A stretch of 64,000 bases of DNA from NCBI RefSeq assembly GCF_003595195.1, contig NZ_CP032418.1:1980001-2044000 (forward strand), read 5' to 3'. Origin of the DNA: Paenisporosarcina cavernae (GTDB taxonomy: Bacteria > Bacillota > Bacilli > Bacillales_A > Planococcaceae). Numbering within the stretch: the stretch's first letter is position 1; every line of letters begins with the position of its first letter. The notes beneath the pieces were generated by a model. The model saw nothing but the letters and a program-made list of their open reading frames with translations, searched no databases and was not told the origin of the DNA. Position numbers and translations under genes: made by a program. Shown piece after piece: positions 1 through 9,158 of the stretch.

Positions 1-206
1 TCTAATTTAGCATCATGCTAAGCGAGAGTCAAGAACGAATTTAATATTTTTTTGAAATAGTATTTTTGCGACGCTTTTTAGTATAAAGGCATACACATTT
101 AGAAGTCAACACTTAAATTTTGATATACTTATTTCAGAGCGATACATTATTCATTTTCATCATACAATCAACTAATAAGGCTTATTCGAGAAAGGAGAAC
201 TATTAG
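1..206. other. Intergenic start of window with a 7-1-7 palindrome
   Basis: There is no gene in this AT-rich leader. A perfect 7-1-7 inverted repeat, TTAGCAT-C-ATGCTAA, lies at 7-21. It could be an operator or the remains of a terminator of a gene left of the window, and it does not match the Fur, Zur or PerR consensus. The rest is presumably the promoter region of the small gene that starts at 207, whose Shine-Dalgarno AAAGGAG ends about eight bases before the ATG. Confidence 0.4.
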
Positions 207-506
207 ATGAGAAACAACGAAATGACCGATTTCATCATTAAGAAATATCAAGAAGATGAACAAATTATGATTCAACTATTCGTTCAGTGGGCAAAAAACA
301 ATCAACTTAATTCTCAAGAATTATACAAACAGGCATATCCTCATCAAGCAAAAAATAAAGCACTCCAAGATGTTCTCGATTCTGTAGAACCAATAGATTT
401 AGAAATAGATACTGCAACACTTATACATTTGCTACAGCTTTTTGGAAATGACGATTTAGCATACGTTGTCAGTAACAAAGCAGAAGAGATGGATCTTTCC
501 AATTAA
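207..506 (+). CDS. Hypothetical small acidic protein
   Basis: This 99-residue protein is not one I recognise. It is acidic, rich in Gln, Asp and Glu, and has no membrane segment, signal peptide or cysteine. Leucine spacing suggests mostly alpha-helix. The ATG at 207 is preceded by GAAAGGAG at good spacing; a second in-frame Met at codon 6 is less well placed. It stands alone, converging on ygxA, and the hairpin at 595-655 separates the two. Function unknown. It is likely real because of the ribosome binding site and uninterrupted frame. Confidence 0.6.
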   Translation: MRNNEMTDFIIKKYQEDEQIMIQLFVQWAKNNQLNSQELYKQAYPHQAKNKALQDVLDSVEPIDLEIDTATLIHLLQLFGNDDLAYVVSNKAEEMDLSN

Positions 507-584
507 CGATACACGATCGAACGTGGATGACATTCTATCTTCAATCAAGTTGCATTGCAATTCCGAATCACCAAATTCTCCTAA

Positions 585-655
585 ACAAAAAATCGAGCAA
601 CCGAAGAAAACATTCTGTTTGTTCGTTAGAAGAACAGAACGTTTTCTTGTTGCTC
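585..655 (-). terminator. Long hairpin terminator after ygxA
   Basis: The arms GAGCAAC (595-601) and GTTGCTC (649-655) begin an imperfect stem continued by AAGAAAAC/GTTTTCTT and TTCTGTT/AACAGAA. Read on the minus strand, the stem is followed by a run of six T (587-592), so it serves ygxA. It may also block read-through from the small gene at 207. Confidence 0.7.
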
Positions 656-705
656 ATTAACCCTTCATTTCTGTCGAGTTAGCCAATCGTATTTATACTC
701 CACTA

Positions 706-1584
706 TTAGTCTATGCGCTTAGTTCCCAATTTATAATACCGGTGGAAGATGGATTCACTTTTTGTTTGAACTTTTTCAATATCAATATATCCTCTTTCCA
801 CTAAAAATTCGATAAACACTTCTAAGTTAACGGAGTAATTTTTTAATTCTTCTTGTTCATGTAAGTCTTGGATCGTCCAATACTCTTTCGACTGAATCAC
901 ATCGAGTATATGCGCTGCTCCATCCTTCGTTCTTGAGTGAATAAAAAATTCGCTTGCTAAAAATAATAATTCAAGACGCTTATCAATTGCTTCTTCACTT
1001 GTTAAAAGTTCATCGTAAAGTTTATAGATGGCGGGTTCAATTTGTTTCACTTGTGCCCAAACAGTTACTTCTGGATGCAATCCATTTTCAAACACAGCTA
1101 ATCTCGCCAAGTGATGAAGCGATTCCACAATGTGATGATACGCATCCATGAACTGTTTGTTTTCAAACAGTACTTTTCCTTCTAAGTAACGTCGTATCAA
1201 TTTTGCAAACTCAATTCCCATTTTCATTTTCCGGCCATAGAATGGAAAATCTTTTAATTCTGTTTTTAACTCTTGAACAAATTCATTACGATCGAAAACG
1301 ATTCGGCCGTTTAATATCCATTCGACTACCTTCCGATTCGTTCCAAGTAGTAGCCATTTACGCAATTGCTTTTCGGTAATTAAATGCATCGCAGCTTTTT
1401 GTGTACCGAATGTATAATGTTTGGTGAATACTGGAACGTCCGCTTCTTTTATTAAAATAAATAGAATGGTGTCAAAGTTGTCAGTGCTCGGACTCACTTC
1501 TTGCATTTTTTCCACAATGATGACACCTAGTGTGTTTGGTTGGCTCGCTCGTTCTTGATAAATTGGTCTCAATAAATGTTCCAC
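706..1584 (-). CDS. ygxA: YgxA nucleotidyltransferase-like protein
   Basis: This 292-residue protein matches the YgxA family of Bacillus, annotated as nucleotidyltransferase-like with no proven reaction. The N-terminal part (about 1-120) resembles a nucleotidyltransferase-type fold and the rest is helical. No signal peptide or membrane segment is visible. The start at 1584 begins MEHLLRPIY and follows a GAGGAGAC-like ribosome binding site. It is transcribed away from ygzB, the same divergent arrangement as in B. subtilis, which supports the name. Function unknown. Confidence 0.8.
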   Translation of the reverse strand: MEHLLRPIYQERASQPNTLGVIIVEKMQEVSPSTDNFDTILFILIKEADVPVFTKHYTFGTQKAAMHLITEKQLRKWLLLGTNRKVVEWILNGRIVFDRNEFVQELKTELKDFPFYGRKMKMGIEFAKLIRRYLEGKVLFENKQFMDAYHHIVESLHHLARLAVFENGLHPEVTVWAQVKQIEPAIYKLYDELLTSEEAIDKRLELLFLASEFFIHSRTKDGAAHILDVIQSKEYWTIQDLHEQEELKNYSVNLEVFIEFLVERGYIDIEKVQTKSESIFHRYYKLGTKRID

Positions 1585-1706
1585 TCGTTGCAGTCTCCTC
1601 TCGAGATCTGGATACGTACTTTTTTCGACATATATTTTAAGATTCCTTCCTATTTTCGAAGAACTTATTTATGGTATAGTAAAAATGCTTAAGGAGGTAT
1701 TAACGT

Positions 1707-2066
1707 ATGAAACCTTATAAAAATAAGATTAACCGAATTCGTTCGTTTGCATTAGCTTTAATCTTCATAGGATTTGTCATTATGTATCTTGGCATCTTTT
1801 TCCGTTCAAATCAACTTGTGATGTTAATCTTTATGTTGCTTGGTGTTGTGGCAATTATTGCAAGTACTGCCGTTTACGCGTGGATTGGTTTATTATCCAC
1901 TAAAGCTGTTCAAGTCGTTTGTCCTAATTGCGGGAAGTATACCAAAGTGTTAGGTCGAGTTGACATGTGTATGTATTGTCGCGAACCGCTTACACTTGAT
2001 CCGAATTTAGAAGGTAAAGAATTCGATGAAGATTATAATCGAAAAGCTTCGATGGAAAAGAAATAA
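1707..2066 (+). CDS. ygzB: YgzB, UPF0295 membrane protein
   Basis: A 119-residue UPF0295 family protein. Two hydrophobic segments (about 13-33 and 37-63) are followed by a cytoplasmic tail with four cysteines in zinc-ribbon spacing, C72-x2-C75 and C88-x2-C91, so it probably binds zinc or another metal. The ATG is preceded by AAGGAGG. It lies next to perR and opposite ygxA as in B. subtilis. Its role is unknown. A strong terminator follows at once, so it is a single-gene unit. Confidence 0.85.
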   Translation: MKPYKNKINRIRSFALALIFIGFVIMYLGIFFRSNQLVMLIFMLLGVVAIIASTAVYAWIGLLSTKAVQVVCPNCGKYTKVLGRVDMCMYCREPLTLDPNLEGKEFDEDYNRKASMEKK

Positions 2067-2079
2067 TCAGCACGCATAC

Positions 2080-2119
2080 GCCTATTTTCTACGTTCAATA
2101 GTAGAGAATAGGCTTTTTT
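2080..2119 (+). terminator. ygzB terminator
   Basis: A perfect 13-bp stem GCCTATT(T)TCTAC with its complement at 2101-2113 and an 8-base loop is followed by six T. Confidence 0.9.
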
Positions 2120-2260
2120 GTTCCCTCTATCCAGAAAAGCAATACACAGCGAGATGAGATCTACCCCTCTAATTCTTCCAATAAAGTAGTCGTTCCTCAT
2201 CGTCTTCTTATCCTAGCTTCCATAGAGTCCTTAGCTAGAGGAGTGTTTCATTCCCAAAAG

Positions 2261-2290
2261 AAAAACCATGAACAAATTCGCTCATGGTTG
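2261..2290 (-). terminator. perR terminator
   Basis: The stem AACCATGA/TCATGGTT with a 10-base loop has, on the minus strand, a T run directly after it. It lies just downstream of the perR stop. Confidence 0.85.
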
Positions 2291-2306
2291 AATAGATGTC
2301 GGTATC

Positions 2307-2750
2307 TTATTGAACGTTTGTGGCTTGTTCTTGACAAGTCGGGCATGTGCCGTAAATTTCCATGCGATGCGTATTGACTTTGAAGCCTGTAACATGACTT
2401 GCTAGATGTTCCACTTCGTCTAAACCAGGATAATGGAAGTCGACGATTTTGCCACACGAATCACAAATAATGTGATAGTGATCGTTTGTAACAAAGTCAA
2501 AACGACTAGAAGAATCTCCATAAGTTAGTTCTTTTACAAGTCCCGCTTCTCGGAATACACGCAAATTGTTGTAAACGGTAGCGACACTCATATTGGGAAA
2601 ACGGCTTTCTAGCGCTTTATATATATCATCAGCTGTAGGATGGATCATGGACTGAATGAGAAACTCAAGAATCGCATGACGTTGAGGAGTAATTCTCACT
2701 CCCGTGGATTTTAACGAATCCAACGCGTCTCGTAAATGCACTTCTGTCAT
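2307..2750 (-). CDS. perR: Peroxide-stress regulator PerR
   Basis: Fur-family repressor (147 residues) that senses peroxide by iron-catalysed histidine oxidation. All residues known from B. subtilis PerR fall at the same numbers: regulatory-site H37, D85, H91, H93 and D104, and structural zinc cysteines C96, C99, C136 and C139. The N-terminal winged helix spans about 10-85 and the dimer domain follows. A Per box covers its promoter, implying autoregulation. Its likely targets in this window are itself and the P-type ATPase at 31211. The start follows the Shine-Dalgarno GAGGTGAGG. Confidence 0.97.
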   Translation of the reverse strand: MTEVHLRDALDSLKSTGVRITPQRHAILEFLIQSMIHPTADDIYKALESRFPNMSVATVYNNLRVFREAGLVKELTYGDSSSRFDFVTNDHYHIICDSCGKIVDFHYPGLDEVEHLASHVTGFKVNTHRMEIYGTCPTCQEQATNVQ

Positions 2751-2783
2751 AAGTCCTCACCTCATTTCAGTAAAATTCTTTCT

Positions 2784-2798
2784 TAATAATCATTATAA
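2784..2798 (-). promoter_or_regulatory. Per box at the perR promoter
   Basis: The 15-mer TAATAATCATTATAA matches the Per box consensus TTATAATNATTATAA at 13 of 14 fixed positions. It lies 34 bp upstream of the perR start and overlaps the probable -10 (TATAAT on the minus strand). Autorepression of perR is known in Bacillus. Confidence 0.85.
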
Positions 2799-2850
2799 TT
2801 AGTATAAGAAAGAATTGCGCATCATGTCAACAAATTGACCGCCTAAAGGC

Positions 2851-3405
2851 TTATTCGCCTGCGTGCAATCCTTTTTCTTTTTGACCGAGTTGTATATTGA
2901 CATATCTTCCCACTACAAATAGATAGTCCGATAATCGGTTTAAATAAGCAATAACAGATGGAGATACATGCTCACCGACTTCTAATGAAGCGCGTTCTGC
3001 CCGTCTAACAATGGTTCGTGCGACGTGAAGGGCTGCACCTCCTGGATGTCCACCAGGTAGAATAAAGTTTGTCAGAGAAGGAAGTGTTTCGTCCCATTGA
3101 TCAATCGCTTGTTCAAGTGCTTCAATAGATGATTCTTCGAGTTTCCATTTCACTTCTTTACCAGCTGGAGTTGCAAGTTCCGCACCTACGTGAAAAAGAG
3201 TGGTTTGAATTTGATGAAACTCATCCATTAAGGTGTCTTTGCCATCAAAAAACTCACTTTGCAAATGACTTACCGCTAAACCAATCATGGAATTTGCTTC
3301 ATCACACGTCCCATAAGCATTCACTAACGGATCGTTTTTCGCTACTCGGCTACCGTAAATAAGAGAAGTTGTTCCTTTATCACCTGTTTTTGTATAAATT
3401 TTCAT
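2851..3405 (-). CDS. Cob(I)alamin adenosyltransferase, PduO type
   Basis: A 184-residue PduO-type ATP:cob(I)alamin adenosyltransferase (YvqK-like in Bacillus). It transfers the adenosyl group of ATP to reduced cobalamin to give coenzyme B12. The N-terminal ATP-binding motif TKTGDKG (5-11), the catalytic arginine cluster RRAER (134-138) and NRLSDYLF (156-163) are all present, and length is normal. The upstream gene's stop is only two bases before the start, so it is probably co-transcribed with the dehydrogenase. No cobalamin riboswitch is seen and no other B12 genes occur here. Confidence 0.93.
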   Translation of the reverse strand: MKIYTKTGDKGTTSLIYGSRVAKNDPLVNAYGTCDEANSMIGLAVSHLQSEFFDGKDTLMDEFHQIQTTLFHVGAELATPAGKEVKWKLEESSIEALEQAIDQWDETLPSLTNFILPGGHPGGAALHVARTIVRRAERASLEVGEHVSPSVIAYLNRLSDYLFVVGRYVNIQLGQKEKGLHAGE

Positions 3406-3407
3406 GA

Positions 3408-4349
3408 TTAATACCCCTTTTCCAGTTGAATTTGATTCCTAAAATCTGTCTCTCCTGCTAGCCATTTTTTCAAGTTGTACTCGAAAATTTCCATCGCACG
3501 AGGGATGTAATTTTTAGAGTGGCTAGAAACGTGTGGCGAGACAATGACTTGCTCCATCTCCCAAAATGGATGGTTACTCGGAAGTGGTTCTTCCTCGTAC
3601 ACATCTAATATGGCAAGTGCTAGTTCCTTGTCTTGTATGGCTTGCAAAAGTACATTTTCTGCAACGACGTCTCCCCGGCCAAAATTCATAAAAATAGCAG
3701 AGTCTTTCATTGCTAAAAAATGCTCCTGTGTGAATAAATGATGTGTTTTCTCGGTACTAGGTAGGAGGGACAACACAATATCCGCCTTTGGCAATACTTC
3801 TGAAAGTTTGCTCATCGGCACTGTTTCATCCATATTCTCTACGGAATCGCCACTCGTGTTGACGCCGATTGTCTGCACGCCAAATGCTTTTAACACCCCA
3901 CCAACAGCGGATCCAATTGCTCCAGGACCTAAAATGACGATCGTCGCGCCAGCAAGTTCTGTTTGCGGAACTTTTCTGCTCCATTCTTTTTCTGCTTGTT
4001 GACGATAAATTTGTCGCAGGTTACGTTTTACAGCTAGAATGTGCGCTAATATCGATTCACTCATGGGAATTTGGTGGATTCCTTTTGCGTTTGTGACGAG
4101 AATCCCTCGCTCACTCAGTTCCGCAAGCGGCATTTTTTCTAACCCCGCGGAAGCTACACTGACCCATTTCAACTTGGAGGCTTTCGCGATTATGTCCGCA
4201 TCTAAATCTTCTCCATATGTAACGAGGATTTCCGTCTGATGAATGATGTCATCCTCTACGGATCCGATGTGAAATTGTATTTCGGGATACGCTTCCTCCC
4301 ATTTCGTTTGATACTTAGAACTAATTGGAAACGACACTAATGCGATCAC
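3408..4349 (-). CDS. D-isomer 2-hydroxyacid dehydrogenase
   Basis: NAD(P)-dependent 2-hydroxyacid dehydrogenase family protein (313 residues). It has the Rossmann motif LGPGAIGSAVG and the family's active-site Arg (NFGRGD), Glu (DVYEEEPL) and His (SPHVSSHS). Substrate cannot be read from sequence; glyoxylate/hydroxypyruvate or a phosphoglycerate-like acid is possible. I chose the GTG at 4349, preceded by GGGGGAG, rather than the ATG at 4472. The longer form adds 41 residues foreign to the family and would cover the gsaB promoter. It probably forms an operon with the adenosyltransferase. Confidence 0.85.
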   Translation of the reverse strand: MIALVSFPISSKYQTKWEEAYPEIQFHIGSVEDDIIHQTEILVTYGEDLDADIIAKASKLKWVSVASAGLEKMPLAELSERGILVTNAKGIHQIPMSESILAHILAVKRNLRQIYRQQAEKEWSRKVPQTELAGATIVILGPGAIGSAVGGVLKAFGVQTIGVNTSGDSVENMDETVPMSKLSEVLPKADIVLSLLPSTEKTHHLFTQEHFLAMKDSAIFMNFGRGDVVAENVLLQAIQDKELALAILDVYEEEPLPSNHPFWEMEQVIVSPHVSSHSKNYIPRAMEIFEYNLKKWLAGETDFRNQIQLEKGY

Positions 4350-4408
4350 GTGAAAACTCCCCCTTCTTCTCTCATCGTACCCGATTGTCCCCATTATTTT
4401 CAATTTCT

Positions 4409-4438
4409 TTGGCAATGAAACACAACATTGTCTATTAT
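4409..4438 (+). promoter_or_regulatory. Sigma-A promoter of gsaB
   Basis: A -35 TTGGCA (4409-4414) and -10 TATTAT (4433-4438) with an 18-bp spacer lie 33 bp before the gsaB start. The promoter sits between divergent genes. Confidence 0.6.
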
Positions 4439-4470
4439 AGATAGAAGAAAACGCTACTTGGAGGTACATC

Positions 4471-5763
4471 ATGATTCATTCACAATCAGAAAAATTACAC
4501 GCAGAAGCTCTTGAACATATAGTTGGTGGAGTAAACAGTCCGTCTCGATCGTATAAAGCAGTAGGTGGAGGATCGCCAGTTGTCATGGAACGTGCTCAAG
4601 GTGCTTACTTTTGGGACGTTGATGGCAATAAATACATCGATTATTTAGCTGCATATGGTCCAATTATTACAGGGCATGCACATCCTCATATTACAAAAGC
4701 AATTACGAAAGCCGCAGAAACAGGAGTACTTTATGGAACACCTACCCCTCACGAAGTGACTTTTGCAAAGATGTTAAAGGAAGCAATTCCATCTCTGGAT
4801 AAAGTACGCTTTGTCAATTCAGGAACAGAAGCTGTTATGACGACCATTCGGGTAGCTCGTGCTTACACGGGAAGAACAAAGGTCATGAAATTTGCAGGAT
4901 GTTATCACGGACATTCTGATTTGGTGCTAGTCGCTGCAGGCTCTGGTCCAGCAACACTAGGAACACCGGATTCTGCAGGTGTTCCAAAATCCATTGCAGA
5001 AGAAGTAATCACAGTTCCGTTTAATAACCCGGAAGCATTTCGTGAGGCAGTGGAAAAATGGGGCGCAGAACTTGCATGTATCTTAATCGAACCGATTGTC
5101 GGGAACTTTGGCATTGTAGAGCCAAATGAAGGATTTTTAGCATTAGTACATGAATTGGCAACAGAATATGGATTCTTAACAATATACGATGAAGTAATTA
5201 CGGCATTTCGATTCCATTACGGTGCCGCTTCCACGTTACTTGGTTTTACACCAGACTTAACAGCAATGGGGAAAATTATAGGTGGTGGATTACCTATTGG
5301 AGCGTATGGTGGTAAAAAAGAAATTATGAATACCGTCGCACCACTTGGACCAGCGTATCAAGCGGGAACAATGGCAGGCAATCCAGCGTCCATTCTTTCC
5401 GGTATTGCTTGTTTAGAAGTATTAGCGGAAAAAGACGTTTACAATGAATTGGATCGTTTAGGTAGGATGCTAGAAGAAGGAATAGTAGCTGCTGCGAATA
5501 AATATGGAATAACCATAACCACTAATCGCTTAAAAGGAGCTTTAACGATTTACTTTACAGATGTAAAGGTAGAAAATTACGAGCAAGCAGAAGCCAGTAA
5601 CGGGGAATTGTTTGCGACATTTTTCCGTTTGATGTTAGAACAAGGAATCAATCTAGCTCCTTCTAAATACGAAGCATGGTTTATCACAACTGCACACACG
5701 GAGGAAGATATAAAGCAGTCTATACAAGCAGTAGAACACGCTTTCGAAGCAATGTCCGTGTAA
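4471..5763 (+). CDS. gsaB: Glutamate-1-semialdehyde 2,1-aminomutase
   Basis: PLP enzyme (430 residues) that converts glutamate-1-semialdehyde to 5-aminolevulinate in the C5 haem pathway. The PLP lysine is K268 in [12 protein letters not shown], and the family motifs NSGTEA (116-121) and CYHGHSD (144-150) are present. Position beside ygaE and near perR and ygaD matches the B. subtilis paralogue gsaB rather than hemL of the hemAXCDBL operon, which is the reason for the symbol. Sequence alone does not separate the two. The start has GGAGG at good spacing. ygaE follows 19 bp downstream. Confidence 0.93.
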   Translation: MIHSQSEKLHAEALEHIVGGVNSPSRSYKAVGGGSPVVMERAQGAYFWDVDGNKYIDYLAAYGPIITGHAHPHITKAITKAAETGVLYGTPTPHEVTFAKMLKEAIPSLDKVRFVNSGTEAVMTTIRVARAYTGRTKVMKFAGCYHGHSDLVLVAAGSGPATLGTPDSAGVPKSIAEEVITVPFNNPEAFREAVEKWGAELACILIEPIVGNFGIVEPNEGFLALVHELATEYGFLTIYDEVITAFRFHYGAASTLLGFTPDLTAMGKIIGGGLPIGAYGGKKEIMNTVAPLGPAYQAGTMAGNPASILSGIACLEVLAEKDVYNELDRLGRMLEEGIVAAANKYGITITTNRLKGALTIYFTDVKVENYEQAEASNGELFATFFRLMLEQGINLAPSKYEAWFITTAHTEEDIKQSIQAVEHAFEAMSV

Positions 5764-5782
5764 GAAAGGAATTTTATCATTT

Positions 5783-6862
5783 ATGAAATTAGGAGCAAGA
5801 ATTCTTAAAACAGGAGTAGCGATTGTTTTTGCATTATTTCTAGCTGATTTGTTGCATTTGCCTTCTCCTGTTTTTGCAGGAATTGCTGCAATCTTTGCGT
5901 TACAACCATCTATCTATCGTTCCTATTTAACGATTATTGAACAAATTCAGTCCAACTTAATCGGGGCGATAGTAGCGGTCCTGTTCGCGACAATTTTTGG
6001 GCATAACTACGTTGCAATAGGATTAGCAGCCGTTATTACGATCGCGATTATGTTGAAACTCAAGTTAGAAAAATCCGTGTCTCTAGCACTCGTTACGATT
6101 ATTGCGATCATGGAAATACAAGGTGATAACTTCCAAGAATTTTCATTGCTACGATTTGCAACCATCGTCGTAGGTGTACTGGCAGCTTTTTTGGTGAATT
6201 TAATTTTCATGCCGCCGAAATATGAAACGCGATTGTATCAAACGATTCAACTCACCCAAGATGAACTAATTCGTTGGACAAGACTCGCCGCGCGACAAGC
6301 ATCCGATCATCAAGCAACGAAACAAACGTTGGAGCTGATTCGGGATAAACTCGTCAAGCTTGATCAAATTTATTTATTTTATAAAGAAGAGCGTAACTAT
6401 TTAACACGTGAAAAACGTTCGAAAGCTCGAAAATTAGTCGTGTATCGTCAAATGATTGCTGTTACGAATAAATCCTGGGATTTGCTCAAGAGATTTCATT
6501 TACATGAAAACGAATTAAGTCATTTACCCCCCGATTTTCGAGAAATGCTACAATCGCGAGTGGATGGCCTGTTAGCGTATAACGAACAGCTTTTGCTTAA
6601 ATACACTGGGAAGTTAAAACCTGAACATACCGGTGTAACTAGCGAGAGCAGTCGTTTAAACAAACAAGAAGTAATGGACTTTTTCGCGAAAAAGTTGACC
6701 GAAAAAAGCTCAGAAGATTCTCTTGGTTCATACCACCTCTTGCACCTAATTTCTTCGATACTCGATTACGAAGAACAACTCGAACATCTAGATACACTCA
6801 TTGTTTCTCACCAGAATTACCATGGAGAGGAAATTCAGTTAAAACTAGAAGATACATTTTAA
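5783..6862 (+). CDS. ygaE: YgaE, aromatic-acid-exporter-like membrane protein
   Basis: A 359-residue FUSC/ArAE_1-type (DUF939) protein. The N-terminal half has about five to six hydrophobic segments (roughly 8-150), and the C-terminal half is a charged, helical cytoplasmic domain. Family members are proposed to export aromatic acids, but this is not proven for YgaE. AAGGAA precedes the ATG closely and gsaB is 19 bp upstream, so the two genes form an operon ended by the hairpin at 6866. Confidence 0.85.
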   Translation: MKLGARILKTGVAIVFALFLADLLHLPSPVFAGIAAIFALQPSIYRSYLTIIEQIQSNLIGAIVAVLFATIFGHNYVAIGLAAVITIAIMLKLKLEKSVSLALVTIIAIMEIQGDNFQEFSLLRFATIVVGVLAAFLVNLIFMPPKYETRLYQTIQLTQDELIRWTRLAARQASDHQATKQTLELIRDKLVKLDQIYLFYKEERNYLTREKRSKARKLVVYRQMIAVTNKSWDLLKRFHLHENELSHLPPDFREMLQSRVDGLLAYNEQLLLKYTGKLKPEHTGVTSESSRLNKQEVMDFFAKKLTEKSSEDSLGSYHLLHLISSILDYEEQLEHLDTLIVSHQNYHGEEIQLKLEDTF

Positions 6863-6865
6863 TAG

Positions 6866-6906
6866 AAACACTCTTTTTTACTCACCGAAGTAGAGGGAGT
6901 GTTTTT
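6866..6906 (+). terminator. gsaB-ygaE terminator
   Basis: Stem AAACACTC (6866-6873) with GAGTGTTT (6897-6904), followed by T residues. The loop is long (23 bases). Confidence 0.75.
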
Positions 6907-7018
6907 AAGTTTGAGATCCTTCTTTCGTACTTTTCCTCTTAAGTTTTCACAATTTTAATAGAAGAAACAAGAAATTAGTGGATTTTCAGAAATATGGTTA
7001 TTTCGTTGAATCAATTGA

Positions 7019-7097
7019 ACTAGTAAATGTGCGGTAATTTAAAATTTGGTGCGATAATGTCGAATTTGGTGCGAATTAAAATTACCGATTTACTAGT
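7019..7097. repeat. 20-bp tandem repeat inside a 79-bp inverted repeat
   Basis: GTGCG recurs at 7029, 7049 and 7069, exactly 20 bp apart. Two copies sit in the longer AATTTGGTGCGA (7043 and 7063). The block is framed by inverted arms: ACTAGTAAAT/ATTTACTAGT (7019-7028, 7088-7097) and CGGTAATTT/AAATTACCG (7032-7040, 7079-7087). It lies between the terminators of two convergent genes and is the smallest member of the array family described under findings. Confidence 0.8.
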
Positions 7098-7103
7098 GTA
7101 ATC

Positions 7104-7149
7104 ACAAAAACATCCTCCGACAAAGGTCATTCCAGATGTCGGAGGATGT
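7104..7149 (-). terminator. Terminator of the peptide ABC operon
   Basis: A perfect 13-bp stem, ACATCCTCCGACA (7110-7122) with TGTCGGAGGATGT (7137-7149). Read leftwards it is followed by TTTTTG. It ends the five-gene importer operon. Confidence 0.95.
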
Positions 7150-7153
7150 TTTA

Positions 7154-8044
7154 TTAGCTTTTCATTTTTGGATCAAGTGCATCACGCAAGCCATCACCCA
7201 TTAAGTTAAATCCTAATACGGTCAGCATGATTGCTAATCCTGGGAAGATCATAGTCCATGGTGCGTTGATTAGATATTGTCTAGCATCTGCCAGCATTTT
7301 CCCCCACTCAGGTGTAGGCGCTTGTGCTCCAAGTCCTAGGAAGCCGAGTGCTGCAGCTTCAATAATTGCAGTGGCAATTGCTAATGTTCCCTGAACAATG
7401 ACGGGTGCCATCGAGTTCGGGAGGATATGTGAGAATAAAATCCGGAAGTCTTTCATTCCAATTGCTTTTGCAGAAGTAATGTATTCTTCTTCTTTAATAC
7501 TCAATACTTTGGATCGAATAAGTCGACCGAAGTTAGGAATATTGATAATGGCAATCGCGATTAATGCATTTTGAAGAGAAGGTCCTAATACTGATACAAC
7601 TGCAATCGCAAGTAGAATACTTGGAAAAGCAAGCATGATATCAAAAATACGAGAGATAATGGCATCTACCCAGCGACCATAGTACCCTGCAATGATACCG
7701 AGTGTACTTCCTACGATAACGGATCCAATAACAGAAAAGAAACCAACCCATAATGATATACGAGCTCCATGAATAATTCGGGAAAGAATATCTCGACCGA
7801 AATCATCCGTTCCTAGCCAATGTTCCGCTGATGGAGCTTGTAAGCGTATGCTCATATTTTGTTCGTTAATCCCTTGTGGTGCAATCCACGGTGCGAAAAT
7901 GGCAAGTAAGATAAAGAAGATGACGATTCCAGCTCCAACAAGAGCTACTTTGCTTTTTTTGAAGCTTCGCCAAGCTTCCCTCCATGGTCCTGCTTCGCGT
8001 TCTTTTTTTACTGCAACGTTTGCTTTTGGCGCTAATTCAGACAT
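7154..8044 (-). CDS. Peptide ABC importer permease, DppC/AppC type
   Basis: Inner-membrane permease subunit (296 residues) of an oligopeptide or dipeptide importer. It has about six transmembrane segments and the binding-protein-dependent permease (EAA) loop EAAALGFLGLGAQAP near 215-230, which docks on the ATPases. An N-terminal cytoplasmic OppC-N extension (about 1-40) is present. It is the last gene of the operon, 17 bp after the other permease. The substrate is not evident from sequence. Confidence 0.92.
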   Translation of the reverse strand: MSELAPKANVAVKKEREAGPWREAWRSFKKSKVALVGAGIVIFFILLAIFAPWIAPQGINEQNMSIRLQAPSAEHWLGTDDFGRDILSRIIHGARISLWVGFFSVIGSVIVGSTLGIIAGYYGRWVDAIISRIFDIMLAFPSILLAIAVVSVLGPSLQNALIAIAIINIPNFGRLIRSKVLSIKEEEYITSAKAIGMKDFRILFSHILPNSMAPVIVQGTLAIATAIIEAAALGFLGLGAQAPTPEWGKMLADARQYLINAPWTMIFPGLAIMLTVLGFNLMGDGLRDALDPKMKS

Positions 8045-8061
8045 AGACGGGAGCCTCCTTC

Positions 8062-9075
8062 TTAATCATATTTAATACGTGGATCAATTAAGCTGTAAAG
8101 TAAATCAATAAGCAAGTTAATCATTACGAAGATAAATGCGACGACTAAAATACCAGATTGAATAACTGGGTAGTCTCGGAAGTTAATTGCCTCATAAATA
8201 TAACGACCGATACCTGGCCATCCGAAAATGGTTTCCGTTAAAATCGCACCACCAAGTAATAATCCCATTTGTAATCCAATGACGGTTAACACTGGGATAA
8301 TGGCATTTTTCAACGCGTGTTTGTAGACAACCCAAAACATTTTTTGTCCTTTTGCCCGTGCTGTACGAACGTAATCAGAACGCATCACTTCTAACATACT
8401 TGAACGTGTCATACGAGCAATGATTGCCATCGGAATCGTAGCAAGTGCAATTCCAGGTAATACTAAATGTTTCAACACAGTACCTAACTGGTCAAGCCTA
8501 CCAGTCATAAAGATGTCGATCACATAAAGTCCCGTGACGGCTTGAACGGGATCTCGAACTTCTTCTCGACCTGTAGTTGGTAAAATATCTAATTGAATTC
8601 CAAATACCCATTGCAGCATGAGACCTAGCCAGAAGATCGGCATGGAAACGCCGACAAGCGCTAGAATCATCGCCGTGTAATCAAACCAAGAATTTTGGAA
8701 CCAAGCAGAAATAATACCGGCATTCACCCCAATAATAACTGCGATAATAATGGCGAATAAGGAAAGCTCTAATGTAGCAGATAAATACTGCCAAATTTCA
8801 TCCTGCACTGGAACTTTTGTCCGGAGAGACTCCCCTAAATCCCCTGTGAATAATCCCTTTAAATAATCAAAATATTGAACATACCAAGGATTATCTAATC
8901 CGAGCTTTGCTCGTAATGATTCGATCGCTTCTTTCGTCGCCTGCTGCCCCAAAATTACTTGTGCAGGATCTCCAGGTATCGCCCGAATGATCATGAAAAC
9001 GACAAATGTCATGCCCAGCAAAACTGGGATTAATTGTAAGAGTCTTCTTCCAATATAGTGAAGCATCGTCTTCAC
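8062..9075 (-). CDS. Peptide ABC importer permease, DppB/AppB type
   Basis: Permease subunit (337 residues) paired with the downstream DppC-type protein. It shows the family start MLHYIGRRLLQLIPVLLG, six hydrophobic segments and a C-terminal EAA loop (LGGAILTETIFGWPGIGR). Residues about 170-215 form the extracellular insertion seen in DppB-type proteins. The start has GGTGAAG. A stem-loop separates it from the binding-protein gene. Confidence 0.92.
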   Translation of the reverse strand: MKTMLHYIGRRLLQLIPVLLGMTFVVFMIIRAIPGDPAQVILGQQATKEAIESLRAKLGLDNPWYVQYFDYLKGLFTGDLGESLRTKVPVQDEIWQYLSATLELSLFAIIIAVIIGVNAGIISAWFQNSWFDYTAMILALVGVSMPIFWLGLMLQWVFGIQLDILPTTGREEVRDPVQAVTGLYVIDIFMTGRLDQLGTVLKHLVLPGIALATIPMAIIARMTRSSMLEVMRSDYVRTARAKGQKMFWVVYKHALKNAIIPVLTVIGLQMGLLLGGAILTETIFGWPGIGRYIYEAINFRDYPVIQSGILVVAFIFVMINLLIDLLYSLIDPRIKYD

Positions 9076-9113
9076 CTCTCCATCTAATGCAGTATTGTGT
9101 AGCGAAAATCATA

Positions 9114-9147
9114 TAAACAGGGGAGAAATCACGATGACTTCTCCCCT
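9114..9147 (-). terminator. Intra-operon stem-loop after the binding-protein gene
   Basis: GGGGAGAAA (9120-9128) pairs with TTCTCCCC on the far side (9139-9146). Read leftwards the stem is followed by TGTTT only, so termination should be partial. Such hairpins after a binding-protein gene usually raise the binding protein's yield over the permeases, and I infer the same here. Confidence 0.65.
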
Positions 9148-9158
9148 TTTGTTGTAAC

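Noticed and set aside
4350-4472. N-terminal extension of the hydroxyacid dehydrogenase up to ATG 4472
   Set aside because: It has no ribosome binding site, adds residues foreign to the family and covers the divergent gsaB promoter. GTG 4349 with GGGGGAG is better.
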